DNA of 64,000 nucleotides from Monoplex corrugatus. Its lineage: Eukaryota > Mollusca > Gastropoda > Littorinimorpha > Ranellidae. The translations under genes and the position numbers were made by a program. The notes under the pieces were generated by a model. That model worked only from the letters and a program-made list of their open reading frames with translations. It ran no database searches and was not told where the DNA came from. Shown here piece by piece: positions 20,164 through 30,159 of the stretch. The stretch's first letter is position 1, and each line of letters starts with the position of its first letter. The stretch is from positions 37,231,983-37,295,982 of the forward strand of contig CM060306.1 of NCBI GenBank assembly GCA_030674185.1, written 5' to 3'.

Positions 20164-23100
20164 TTAATCCTTATGAAGTTCACTTTTTTCGTTCCTCCTT
20201 GCCCAGATCCAGCTTGAGCTCCTTTCTGCTGCCTCTGCCATCGCTTTAAGGGCTCTAGTCCTCTTCTTCCCAGAAATGGCGAGTTGTTTCATGAGATCAT
20301 AAGCGGAGGTGCCCACAAACCCTCTTGCCCCGACCTCTATGGCGAAGATTTTGACCCGCAGACCTGCTTTCTTCAGGGTGCTGGCAAGACCGGCGTATTT
20401 TTCGGTCTTGTAGATATGTGCTTCTTCCATTCTGCTTTCGTATGGCACAGTGAGTTCTATCAGAATCACTTGTTTCGAGGAGTCAGAGTGGAGAGCGATG
20501 TCTGGTCTCATGCCTGTCTTGCTGATGACATCTGGGTAATTTCTCCATTCTGGGAGGTCTGCTGTACACTCCCAGTCGACTGCTCCATCCAGAAGACCCT
20601 TTGGCAATGTGCTGGTTGTCATAGCACTTTCGGGCCAGACCTGTTTCCCTCCTGCTTTGTAGAACGTTGTCATAGCAATTGGTGCGTTTGGGGTCATGGT
20701 TTTTTCGCTAACCACATCTGTGATCACTTTCAGAACTTGGTTGTGCCTCCATGTATACCTTCCTTGGGCTAGCGCTACTTTGCAAGAGCTTAGGACATGT
20801 TCCACTGTTTGTTTCTTCTGACAGAGCGGACATGCTGGGTCGTCTGCTTTCCCCCATTTCACTAAGTTTGCATTCGAGGGGAGCAGGTCATATACAGATC
20901 TGAGGAGGAAGCTTATCCTTAGAGGAGCCATGTGCCACATATCGTTCCAGCTGAGACTTCTTTGGAGTGCACTGTCCCATGTTGTCCATTGCCCCTGTTG
21001 ACCTTGCTGGACTGCCTTCTGCACTCTTTTGACATCTTCTTCTTCCTTCAACTCCTGTATGATCATGTCTCTTTTTTCCTTCCCTTTGGCTTTGGACCAC
21101 CACTGCATTTTTGTTGCTCCCAGTCCCTGTCTGTTGGTTTGCGTGTGTCCAATTATTTCTTTCATGCTGAGGTTTCTCTTGGCATTGTTTACAGCCTCTT
21201 GGACTTTCCACTTTCTGCCAGTTCTCAGCTTTGGATGAACTGATCTCACGATATTGTCTTCCGATTCCTCCAGCATGCTCAACAGTCTTGCTTTTCCAAC
21301 TTTGTATTCCTCCACTATGGATTTCAGAGGTAGCTTCAGCATTGCTTGACGACAGTAGAATGCAACATCAGTGAGACCAGGTGGGACACCGAGCCATTTT
21401 CTTGTGTATTTGTTGATTTTGGCTTCCATTGCTTCGACTGTGCTGGTGCAAATGTCATAGATTAGCAGTGGCCACAGCAGCTTTGGTATCAGCATGAACT
21501 GTAGACACCAGACTTTGTATTTGCCTGGCAGTCCGCAGTTATCTATTTTCTTCAGGCCTTCTTCTGCTGTTTGCTTGGTTTCACATCCCCTTTGTGTGTC
21601 TTTCAGGGAGTCATCATACCATCTTCCGAGACTTTTTACTGGCTCTTCTGTGACAGTGGGGATGGCTTGGTTGGCTACCATGAATTTGACTGAATCTGCC
21701 ACTTTTCCTTTCCGCAGTGAGAGACTTCGGGATTTCTTAGGTTTGAACCTCATTCTTGAAGAGGCCACCAGCTCATCCAGCTGCTTTAAGATTTGGTGTG
21801 TCTCTTCCTCATCCGTGGACAAGACTGTTGTGTCATCCATGAAAGCTTTCAGAGGAGGCATCTGGTATCCATCTCCCAGATTCACTGGACCTGAACTCTT
21901 CATTGCAGCTTTCAAGATGACTTCCATTGCCAACACGAACAGTATGGGAGAGATTGCACAGCCCATTGCAATGCCCACCTCTAGGTCTATCCAGTCCGTG
22001 GTGTATTCTTTGGTAGAGAACCGCATTGAGAACCCTTGGAAATACTTCCTCAGCATTGTTCGGATGTTTTCTGGGATGTGATACATTTCAAGAGCCAGCT
22101 GGATCATATCGTGTGGAACTGATCCATATGCATTCGCCAGATCAAGCCAAACTACGTCAATGTTTCTCTTCTCTGTTCTTGCTTTTTGGATGGCATCCCA
22201 AATCAACGTGGCATGTTCCAAGCATCCAGGCATTCCTGGTATGCCTCCCTTTTGGACTGACATATCCAGATACTTGTTTTCAGTCAGGTATTTTGTCAAT
22301 CTTGCTGCCATAACAGAGAAGAAGATTTTCCCCTCGACGTTCAGAAGTGATATTGGCCTGAACTGATTGATGCTGCTGGAGTTCTGCTCCTTCGGAATGT
22401 ACACTCCTTCAGCTCTCATCCATTGGTCGCTGATCTTCTGGTTCCTCCATGCTGATCGAATCATCTTGTGGAGCCACTCGAGCACTTTTGGGCATTTCTT
22501 GTAGAGCAGGTATGGTATTCCGTTTGGTCCAGGTGCTGACTTGGCTCTGGCTTTCTTTACTACGTTCTTCACTTCATCCAGTGTTGGTGGTTTGTTATTG
22601 AATTTTCCTTCTGGCGCTGCAGGCCAAACCAGATTCTGGATTTCAAGTGGTGCCTCGCGCTGAGAATCGGAATATGTTTCCCTGAGATGCTGCTCTAGGG
22701 TTTCCTTGCCCACTGTGAGAGTCCCTGATTTGGGTTGTTCAAACAGCTTTCTTGAAAAGTCAAAGGGATCTTTGAAGAAACGATCTTGAGTCTTCTTCTT
22801 TTTGCTCTTTCTTCGCCTTGCTGATTCCACTTTGCTGAGAGCATTGTGTTTGGCCTTCAGATCTTTCCAGAGTTCCAGGAGCCCTTGCTTCTCGAATTCT
22901 GAGGCAGTTTTCATTCGCTTTTTAAGCTTCCTTTTCTCCCTCCGGATGCTCTCCATCTGTTGCTGTCTTCTGGATTTCTGGGGAGGCGTTTTTGTCTTTG
23001 GCTGCTTCACTCCATAAGTGTCCCTGCAGATAGAGTATATGATGTCTCCGTATGTGTCAAGTTTGTGTTCCAGCGTACTGTTCCCTATTAGCGCATTCAG

Positions 23101-23412
23101 CTTAAGGACAAGTTCCTCATCTAATTTCTCCCATTGTTCTTTTGCACCGGCAGGCGGCAAATTGAGTTTTCCACGTTTGGCGTTAAGAGCTTGTGCAAAA
23201 TCCGCATCAGAACCGTCAGCGTGGATGTCCTTGGCACTATGGTTTAATTCCTGGCCTTGGTCATCCAACGTCTCACCTGCTATCGCAGTGCGCTGCTGCT
23301 GGTTCGTATGTGTCTTCAAACAGCCCATTTTTGTCCTGTGGATCTTCATGCCGCGTTTGGTGGTGAATCTCCTTCCACACGCACACGGAAATTCCAACTG
23401 GTCATTAATCAT
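20164..23412 (-). CDS. R2-like retrotransposon polyprotein: zinc finger, reverse transcriptase, restriction-like endonuclease
   Basis: Intact ORF of 1,082 residues that would copy element RNA into nicked chromosomal DNA. N-terminal Cys/His finger: C10, C12, H25, C31 (CACGRRF...KIHRTKMGC). Basic coiled region at about 140-200 (KRKLKKRMK, RRRKSKKKK). RT about 330-640: GPNGIPYLLYKK, FRPISLLNVEGKIFF, motif A WLDLANAYGSVPHD near 421, GCAISPILFVLAMEV, motif C AFMDDTTVLS near 523, where most R2 relatives have FADD. C-terminal knuckle CPLCQKKQTVEHVLSSC near 859. Restriction-like endonuclease: RPDIALH near 968, ILIELTVPYE near 984 and EKYAG near 1000, supplying the PD-(D/E)xK-type residues. ATG 23412 is the first in this frame after an in-frame TAA near 23530. 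It recalls HERO/NeSL-group elements; clade not proven. Confidence 0.92.
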   Translation of the reverse strand: MINDQLEFPCACGRRFTTKRGMKIHRTKMGCLKTHTNQQQRTAIAGETLDDQGQELNHSAKDIHADGSDADFAQALNAKRGKLNLPPAGAKEQWEKLDEELVLKLNALIGNSTLEHKLDTYGDIIYSICRDTYGVKQPKTKTPPQKSRRQQQMESIRREKRKLKKRMKTASEFEKQGLLELWKDLKAKHNALSKVESARRRKSKKKKTQDRFFKDPFDFSRKLFEQPKSGTLTVGKETLEQHLRETYSDSQREAPLEIQNLVWPAAPEGKFNNKPPTLDEVKNVVKKARAKSAPGPNGIPYLLYKKCPKVLEWLHKMIRSAWRNQKISDQWMRAEGVYIPKEQNSSSINQFRPISLLNVEGKIFFSVMAARLTKYLTENKYLDMSVQKGGIPGMPGCLEHATLIWDAIQKARTEKRNIDVVWLDLANAYGSVPHDMIQLALEMYHIPENIRTMLRKYFQGFSMRFSTKEYTTDWIDLEVGIAMGCAISPILFVLAMEVILKAAMKSSGPVNLGDGYQMPPLKAFMDDTTVLSTDEEETHQILKQLDELVASSRMRFKPKKSRSLSLRKGKVADSVKFMVANQAIPTVTEEPVKSLGRWYDDSLKDTQRGCETKQTAEEGLKKIDNCGLPGKYKVWCLQFMLIPKLLWPLLIYDICTSTVEAMEAKINKYTRKWLGVPPGLTDVAFYCRQAMLKLPLKSIVEEYKVGKARLLSMLEESEDNIVRSVHPKLRTGRKWKVQEAVNNAKRNLSMKEIIGHTQTNRQGLGATKMQWWSKAKGKEKRDMIIQELKEEEDVKRVQKAVQQGQQGQWTTWDSALQRSLSWNDMWHMAPLRISFLLRSVYDLLPSNANLVKWGKADDPACPLCQKKQTVEHVLSSCKVALAQGRYTWRHNQVLKVITDVVSEKTMTPNAPIAMTTFYKAGGKQVWPESAMTTSTLPKGLLDGAVDWECTADLPEWRNYPDVISKTGMRPDIALHSDSSKQVILIELTVPYESRMEEAHIYKTEKYAGLASTLKKAGLRVKIFAIEVGARGFVGTSAYDLMKQLAISGKKRTRALKAMAEAAERSSSWIWARRNEKSELHKD

Positions 23413-23648
23413 GGTCCGTTGTGCGTTTCCAGTCGTGATGGAGTCAGTGCCGATGGATTCATCATTCTCTCCCCCTTTCGGTGAATCCTGGGAGCATCTT
23501 TCATTTGAAAAACTCGTGGCATGTTATCAAAGGCAAGGTGGGAAGCCAACCCACAAAGCCCGCAGATCTAGTCTTTCCCAGTGTCCTTCGGTCTTTCCCG
23601 AATGTCCTCCGAACTATTCCCGGAAGTCAATGGACTGACCATGTGCAG

Positions 23649-24230
23649 GTAGAAAGAAACTCTAGGGAGAGCTAGACAACAGAAGGTCTTCAGAGAAGTA
23701 ACCCCCTTTAGACAAGTGTTTCGGCCCTGAATTCCTTACACTCTCGGGGGGCCGGGCCACATCCAGGTCATGACTCCTGGATGCCCTTCTGCTGTTGTCT
23801 TATTTTTTATTTTTAAAATTTTCCCACGCCGGGGATCGAACCTGGGCGATTCTGCGCTTCAGAACTGCGGTACGCGGTTTTACCAATGTGCTAACGGGGC
23901 ACACATCATCTGTAGGGAATTTAATCCTTATGAAGTTCACTTTTTTCGTTCCTCCTTGCCCAGATCCAGCTTGAGCTCCTTTCTGCTGCCTCTGCCATCG
24001 CTTTAAGGGCTCTAGTCCTCTTCTTCCCAGAAATGGCGAGTTGTTTCATGAGATCATAAGCGGAGGTGCCCACAAACCCTCTTGCCCCGACCTCTATGGC
24101 GAAGATTTTGACCCGCAGACCTGCTTTCTTCAGGGTGCTGGCAAGACCGGCGTATTTTTCGGTCTTGTAGATATGTGCTTCTTCCATTCTGCTTTCGTAT
24201 GGCACAGTGAGTTCTATCAGAATCACTTGT
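23649..24230 (-). mobile_element. 5'-truncated R2-like unit 1b, joined to unit 1a
   Basis: This is the last 582 bp of the same element in the same orientation: the endonuclease end of the ORF (from the block VILIELTVPYES to the stop at 23921) plus the 3' UTR. Its 3' end directly abuts the 5' end of unit 1a at GACCATGTGCAG|GTAGAAAG (plus-strand text). The 5' truncation point is 24230. It shares with 1a the 3'-UTR variant TTATTTTTTATTTTTAAAA, which units 3a and 3b lack. Confidence 0.93.
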
Positions 24231-26085
24231 AAATTGTAAATGGTAGCAAAGCGTGATTCGAATCCAGTAATCGTTTCAGCCATGGCGACAGAAAACATCG
24301 AGGGACGTTTGAGCTCAGTGTAAAAGTAGCCTCAGCCCTGGATCTAGAAACATTTCACTTAAAACTTCAAACACAGTCTAATCACGTCTAATATCGTGGC
24401 TGCTTCTGGTGTAGTTGTCGTTTTCATACCGTTGGATTTAACTAAGAAATGAGCAAACATACATGCATTTCTAGTTTCTAATAGCTTTTTTAAGGGAGAG
24501 GGAGGGGGTTTCGTTTATATCATTTTGGAGCAGACACAGCAAATATTTATGAGTTTCTATCAATATACATAATGAATGTCGAAGTTAAGATATGTACACT
24601 TGTCAAATACTGTCAAATGAAAGCAAGCAACTGCACAAATCAACACAAATCATACCTCATTCCCTATCTATCGTACTCCTTCGACTCACAGAACATCAAG
24701 TCTTAGACTTCAATGGTGTACCCACTATTTACATACTTGCCTAACTGATCTGTTTGTGCTGCCTATTGACCAGTTTACTCTAGTTTAATTTCTCACGTTT
24801 GTGTTTTAGATAAGATCGTTGGAAGAGGCTTTAGAGCTGAAGTTCGGTGCTTCAAATGTCATTCAAGTCTGCTTTAGAACAATCGTGATTCAGAAGTTGT
24901 ATAATAATCTGTGAGTAATCACGTGTCATCACGTGAAATGCCCTGATATCTGGTGTAGATGTTAAACAAATAAAAATTTCAATGTGACCTCCCACCACGA
25001 AATCAGTCTTAACTCGTAGTCAGTCGAACAGCACTAGGAGCTGAAAAGGTGACTGGGGGTCTATCTGGGATGTTTCGACTTTTTCTCAAAATTGATTTCT
25101 GTAGGCTATAATCTATCCCCCACATAATTGTTTTCTTGAAAAAATATCATTAATCAATTAAACGCAATTTCCTACTAAAAGTATCTCGTTTCGTCTGTTA
25201 CTCTGAACGTTAACCTGTACAGTACCCGCACATGTAATATACTGACGGAAAACTCTGGTGCACCTTTCAGATAATGACAGCTAAAATTAGACGAGGGTTC
25301 GCTGAACCGATCAGGCCTAACAAAAAGTAAGTGAAATTCCTTGATGGATAATATTCGTTTAGGCGTGATATATGTGTAAATTATAATAAGATTGTGCCTA
25401 TTATAATTTTTCAAAAACAATGGTCATAAAATTAGAAACAAACTGGGTCAAAGCCACCAAATAAAAAATTCAAGGAAAACGTGTAGGAGAGCACATAAAA
25501 ACTTTAGAGGCCGTTTTCTCAAAATGGTCGTCATACAATTTATGACTTTAAACATACATAACTTCTACAATTTTTTTAGTACAAGCTTTATTCAAGTACC
25601 AAAATAATCAGCAGAATGTACACTTTCCGGTGATATGTATATCTCATAATACCCAAAATGCTACTTAAGACTGATTTCGTGCTGGCAGGTCACAAATGAA
25701 TAAACGATTTTAATTAACAATGCAGTATGTGCAGCATGGAACGAGTATCGACAAGGTATACGTGCGGGTGAGTGAAAGAGAGGTGGGGGATGTAGAGAGA
25801 GGGTATAATGTTATTGTGTTTGTTATTTTTGTTTAAAGCCTGGCTGATTGTGCACAATTTTAACCATTCTAAAACGTGCACTGGGGAAAAACTGTAAAAG
25901 AAAATTCAGTGCACATCTCAATGCATTCACGCACAAAATCAAAGAACACGCCCCTGTTGTTGACCACTCTGTTTGATTTATTACCAGAGGGGGAACGGGT
26001 TGTGAAAAAAAAATTGACTCTGCAAATCACATTTCCTTAAAGCCGAAATTGTACTTAATACATAAACCAAATCATCAATCTTTAG
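24231..26085. other. Long stretch with no recognisable gene
   Basis: AT-rich unique-looking DNA with only short accidental open frames. No repeats with other parts of the window were noticed. Confidence 0.5.
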
Positions 26086-26385
26086 AGAAAGTATGTACGG
26101 TTTTATGGAACACATACAGGTGAGTGCACTAGTCAGGCTGAAGACGAGAAGATATGCCAGAAAGAAATGGAACAAGGCAGAAACAAAGAGTCTGAGAAAA
26201 AAGAGGAAATTTACTGCATTCAATTTCCAGAACGTGTGGAGACCATTTATACTGAAAGAGTCACCAGCATCCCCTGGGGGAAGTACATAGTGTGAACAGT
26301 ATGTCTGTGCGTTTATGTGAGAGAGAGAGAGATGGGGTGGAGAGACAGACAGACACACAGACAGACAGATAGACAGAGAGAAAGA
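26086..26385 (+). repeat. Dispersed repeat with GAGA/GACA tail, copy 1
   Basis: The plus-strand text resembles the minus strand of 35030-35250. Translated in the best frame, both give blocks like (I/M)EH(L/I)QV, a very basic middle, then FILK(E/D)(S/P)PASP. Both are followed by GA/GACA simple repeats. This looks like one mobile or dispersed family with a microsatellite tail; it matches nothing I can name. Confidence 0.5.
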
Positions 26386-26443
26386 AAATTCCTTAGAAAG
26401 AATGTATAAAAAAAATCAAAGCAAAACACAGAGGGTTTATAGA

Positions 26444-27004
26444 GTTTAGGAATTCAGCGCATTCAAAACAATGCTGCACGCCTTGTACTCAAAAAGAAAA
26501 AAGCTGACCACATATCTCCTCTCCTGGCACAACTTCACTGGCTCCCTGTATCAAAGCGCATACAGTACAAACTAGACATCATGTGCTACAAAAGCCTCAA
26601 TAACGCAGCCCCCGATTACCTGTCAAGCCTACTTGAGATCTGTCTTCCCTCACGTACCCTCCGCTCTGCCTCCGATCCTCTGACTTTTCGCTTTCCACGC
26701 ACTAAGCTCAATACCTATGGTCCACGAGCCTTCTCTGTTTCTGGTCCACTCTCCTGGAACAAACTTCCTCTCTCAGTCCGTCAGCAACCTACTTTTGTCT
26801 CCTTCAAGTCCGCTCTCAAAACTCACCTTTTCTCCTCTGCATAAAATCCTGACCTCACTCAATCCCCTCTGCAGCCTGTCTCCACTCGGAAGGGAATCAC
26901 ATTGTAATATATAATTGTATATAATATGCTCTCTATAATTTTCCATTGCTTTTATTCTTTCTCCCCATTTATAGCCGTGTGCGCGCGCGCGCGCGCACGC
27001 GTGT

Positions 27005-27055
<51 letters not shown>

Positions 27056-27183
27056 CGTGTGTGTGTGTGTGTGCGTGCGTGCGAGCGTGTGTGTGCGTGC
27101 GTGCGTGTGTGTCTGTTTTAGCGCTTAGATTTGATTTTATCAAAATTTTGCGCTATATAAATAAAATATTGTATTGTATTGTA
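26444..27183 (+). mobile_element. CR1/L2-type LINE, 5'-truncated 3' end
   Basis: The 26444-26844 frame gives the characteristic C-terminal block of CR1/L2-group elements: RIQNNAARLVL, ISPLLAQLHWLPVSKRIQYKL, YLSSLL, RTLRSAS, the run TYGPRAFSVSGPLSWNKLP and the terminal SFKSALKTHLF. The 3' UTR contains a GC/GT tract (26980-27117) and ends in tandem ATTGT repeats (27165-27183) after GCGCTATATAAATAAAATA, the usual CR1/L2-style tail. The C-terminal frame is intact, so this is a comparatively young insertion. Confidence 0.9.
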
Positions 27184-27299
27184 AACAATTCCATGTGTGC
27201 TCCACAAAATTTGTCGCCTGTCATCTGGTAGACTCCTTGAGTCTGCACAAAACTGTACACGCAGGTAATGTCTTGAAATATAGGGGCGATGGCTGGGAG

Positions 27300-27480
27300 G
27301 AACAGGATCTTTGAAACTCTTGGTTGGGGTCTGCAGCTGAACTCGAGTCAACAGATCTTGAGTCTACAGCTGTATTACAGTACGCTGCCAACCCACAAGA
27401 AAACCATTTGGCCCATCTGAGCATCGAACCCACAACCTGTGCACTATCTATGTGGTGCTCAAAGCATCTGGACTTAGGTG
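27300..27480 (-). mobile_element. tRNA-derived SINE-like repeat, second family, copy 1
   Basis: It shares with 28195-28345 and 34720-34885 an ACTCGAGTCAACAGATCTTGAG-like body, a CCCACAAGAAAACC-like segment and a right end carrying the reverse complement of a tRNA-like head (GAGCATCGAACCCACAACC...GGTGCTC). Confidence 0.45.
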
Positions 27481-28194
27481 GCCACTTAAGGCTGAATGTT
27501 AGCAAACCAAGGCCCAGCATGCTTCCACTTTGCCAGTCTTCTTTTTGAGAGAGAGGACAGAGACAGATAGACTGACTAATATATGAACGACTTAACAGAG
27601 GTTGAAATAGAAACAGGAAACAGATACAAGGAATCATCACCGAACAATAGCCATTTATATGGCGTGATGTAAAGTACATACATGTAGAGTATCACAGACT
27701 AGGAACACACACAGGATGCAAAACGAACATTTTGTGTTCAGTCCCAGCCTTCAACGTAAAAACTGGCCTGTTTGCTGAACGTCTTAATGCTCCTCCATTC
27801 ATTCAAGTGGAATCAACTTAACTGTGTTAATGTTCCAGATACCATGTTCTTCTCCTGTATGCCCATTTTAAGACTTTATGTTCGCATATGGTTATGCACA
27901 GGCTTTCATAGACTTAGGTGGAGCATATATGGAATTGTCTTAGCATCATGAATCCCTTTTGATTATTTGGAGTTTGGTGTTTGTTCTAGAGAGATTCATC
28001 ACACACGGGCATCCTATATGCACTTCACCTATATCTGCCAACAATGATCTTGCGAATTCTCATGGGGCGTTCAAAATTCTTTAAGCTGGCAAGGTCTTGA
28101 AATGGGTTGGTATGAGGTGGAGTGGTAACGACAGAAGAGACTATGAAGCATTATGCTCATGCCACAAATGATGGAAACAGAGTTGGGCATCCAA
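27481..28194. other. No recognisable gene
   Basis: Unique-looking sequence with only short accidental frames. A segment near 27905-27940 (ACTTAGGTGGAGCATATATG) recurs weakly near 6098 and 59782. Confidence 0.4.
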
Positions 28195-28345
28195 AAAGCT
28201 AGTTTGTACTGTTGTGGGCTGGGACTGGATTCAACATATCAGATCTTGAGTTCACAGCTCCATCAAAAGAACCAACCAGCCCACATGAAAATCCTCGTCC
28301 GCCCGAGGGTTGAATAAATTTCAAACTCCAACAGGAAAGATGGGG
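28195..28345 (-). mobile_element. tRNA-derived SINE-like repeat, second family, copy 2
   Basis: It contains CAGATCTTGAGTTCACAGCT and ATCAAAAGAACCAACCAGCC blocks shared with the 27300 and 34720 copies, then a GAGGGTTGAA B-box remnant. Confidence 0.5.
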
Positions 28346-28479
28346 GATCAAACTACATTCAAAAATCGTCTAAATCCTCTCCATCATACTCATAATAGGT
28401 GTCTGGTTTCCCTGGAATGTAGGTAAAATATTTCCTCTGCAGTCTTATCTGTTAACTACGTGACATTGTAATTTAGGCT

Positions 28480-28960
28480 AAATGATAATGCAGTTGTCAA
28501 GTGGGTAAATGTTGGACTACCATTCGGAAGATTTGTTCAACTGGACTAGAAACTTTTGCCAGGTGAGTAAAGGATGGAGATTTTTCAGATTTCCCAGGTC
28601 TACAGGTTTATAGACCTGCCACTACCTAAACTTCCTTTGTGTATTTATACATGCAAACGGTTATCCAAAGCAAGTGTCTTTATCTCCTTGTTTTTGTATT
28701 TGGTGTTTGTTCATTTGTGAATTTACGTCTACGATGACAAAGACCATTTGGCCGAAAATTTGCGCCTATCTTGTCTGGTTGCATTAAATACGCGTTCCAA
28801 TTTTGTGTGTGTTTTTTCTGGTTCCTTCATGCAAAAGGTTAAATATGGACATTAAGGATCCTATAAGTTATGTCAATGTCTGGCCAATGAAAACATGAAA
28901 ATACACAGAATGCAGGCCCACTAAAGATGAGATATTCAGGCATTGCTCAATATACCGTCT
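28480..28960 (+). mobile_element. SINE (snail-type tRNA-derived family)
   Basis: It begins with a degraded tRNA-like head (GTGGGTAAATGTTGGACTACC...), continues with CCAGGTGAGTAAAGGATGGAG and ATTTCCCAGGTCTACAG, and ends with GGATCCTATAAGTTATGTCA. The same order is seen at 49560-50240. Family recognition is from memory of a common caenogastropod repeat. Confidence 0.6.
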
Positions 28961-29269
28961 GCACAATGTGGGCAAAACATCACGCATAAACGCATCCGAG
29001 AAAAATAGGAATGCTAAAACAATATTACGTAACCAAGACCTTGCCTTTAGGAAAGACGATGTTTGTTTTAATTCCATGATGCAGTTCACTGTGACAGAGG
29101 AATACATGAGAGTGTGAATACCAAAAGTAGACGCTATGCTTTAGGCAGATCATAAATTTATGCAGCACCATCATTTTTAATCTGTTTCATTCCGTGTAAT
29201 CAAGCAGCGTCATAAAGGAAAAGTGTTCGTTTATCGTTTGATTAGACGTGAGGCAAAAAATTAAGTTAT

Positions 29270-30130
29270 TAAATTAAGGTTTATTTATACTCAAGGTGTA
29301 AAGCAAGGTGCTCTATGCTGCCTTGTCTCGTTTTCATTTTGTATCAGTGGATTAGCTGTATATGTTGTTATTAAAGGTAGATAAGGGGTTACTTTATCTA
29401 CGTACATGGCAGACATGTTTATAATATATTTTGCAGATGATATTACATTAATGCTTGAAACTACCATAAAACTTCAGATTCTATTGAACAATCTCTGTAG
29501 AGATGCTAACAAACTCGAACTTAATGTGAATATGCAAAACTGTAATGATCGGTTTTTGTACAAGAGAATTTTTGGCAGGTTGCGAAAGATGGCACAATGG
29601 CAGTTTAAGAGACTCAGTCATAAATGCACGCAAATACCTTGGAATCTACTTCACAACAAAACTGAGTAGCAGTTTTACATGTGACAGTCTGGTTACATGA
29701 ACAAAAGCAATCCGGTTTTACTATTTTAATAGAAGTGACCTGCTTAAATTTGAATGTAACTCAGTAGTCGTTTTCCTGAAGGTGTTTGGTTCACGAAAAT
29801 ATTCTATGAAACAGAGGTATGGGGATAAGAGAAAAGACTGCAAACAGAAAAAATACGCACACAGTAAATGATATGATCTACAGAGAATTCGGAATATTTC
29901 CTTTATATGCTAATTCCTTCGTTTGATACAAAAGATACTGGCTAAAATTAACACGTAAAGATGGCAGTAGGTTACCTGCTAAAGCTTACAAAATGTTGTA
30001 TGATTTAGATTGCAGAGATAAACATATGTTGCCCGCATGTATTTCAGTCAACATTTGATTTGGTCCATGGAAAACCAAGGACCAGAAAATGTAAATATTT
30101 TCATGAACTGTCCCGAACAAAGAATTGTAA
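29270..30130 (+). pseudogene. Relic of a LINE reverse transcriptase related to the 1-3990 element
   Basis: Translated pieces include GVKQGAL (motif B), FISGLAVYVV, IIYFADDITLMLETT (motif C intact) near 29420-29460 and LELNVNM, followed by thumb-like text with VWFTKIFYETEVWG-like remnants. The order and spacing match the RT of the element at 1384-3100. Multiple shifts and stops; dead. Confidence 0.75.
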
Positions 30131-30159
30131 ACTTTTGATGACAGGACTAAGATTCAATT

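Larger units (their letters stand above)
19892..23648 (-). mobile_element. R2-like non-LTR retrotransposon, full-length unit 1a
   Basis: The unit is bounded at its 3' end (19892) by ...TTTCTTTCTAC and at its 5' end (23648) by the sequence that abuts a second unit. It has a 5' UTR of about 235 bp, a single ORF and a 3' UTR of about 270 bp with a tRNA-like module. There is no poly-A tail at the 3' end, as in R2-type elements. The flanks are ordinary unique-looking DNA, so I see no rDNA or other recognised specific target; a short ATTGTA occurs on both sides and may be chance. A nearly identical unit is at 51183-54934. Confidence 0.9.

Noticed and set aside
20284..20772. Plus-strand frames inside the R2-like element (such as 20284-20772 and 23018-23638)
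   Set aside because: Antisense shadows of the polyprotein; repeated identically at 51570-52058 and 54304-54924 only because the element is repeated.
19892..24230. Long terminal repeats of an LTR retrotransposon, because the same end occurs twice
   Set aside because: The second repeat contains coding sequence of the endonuclease and there is no integrase, protease or primer binding site; it is a truncated second unit.
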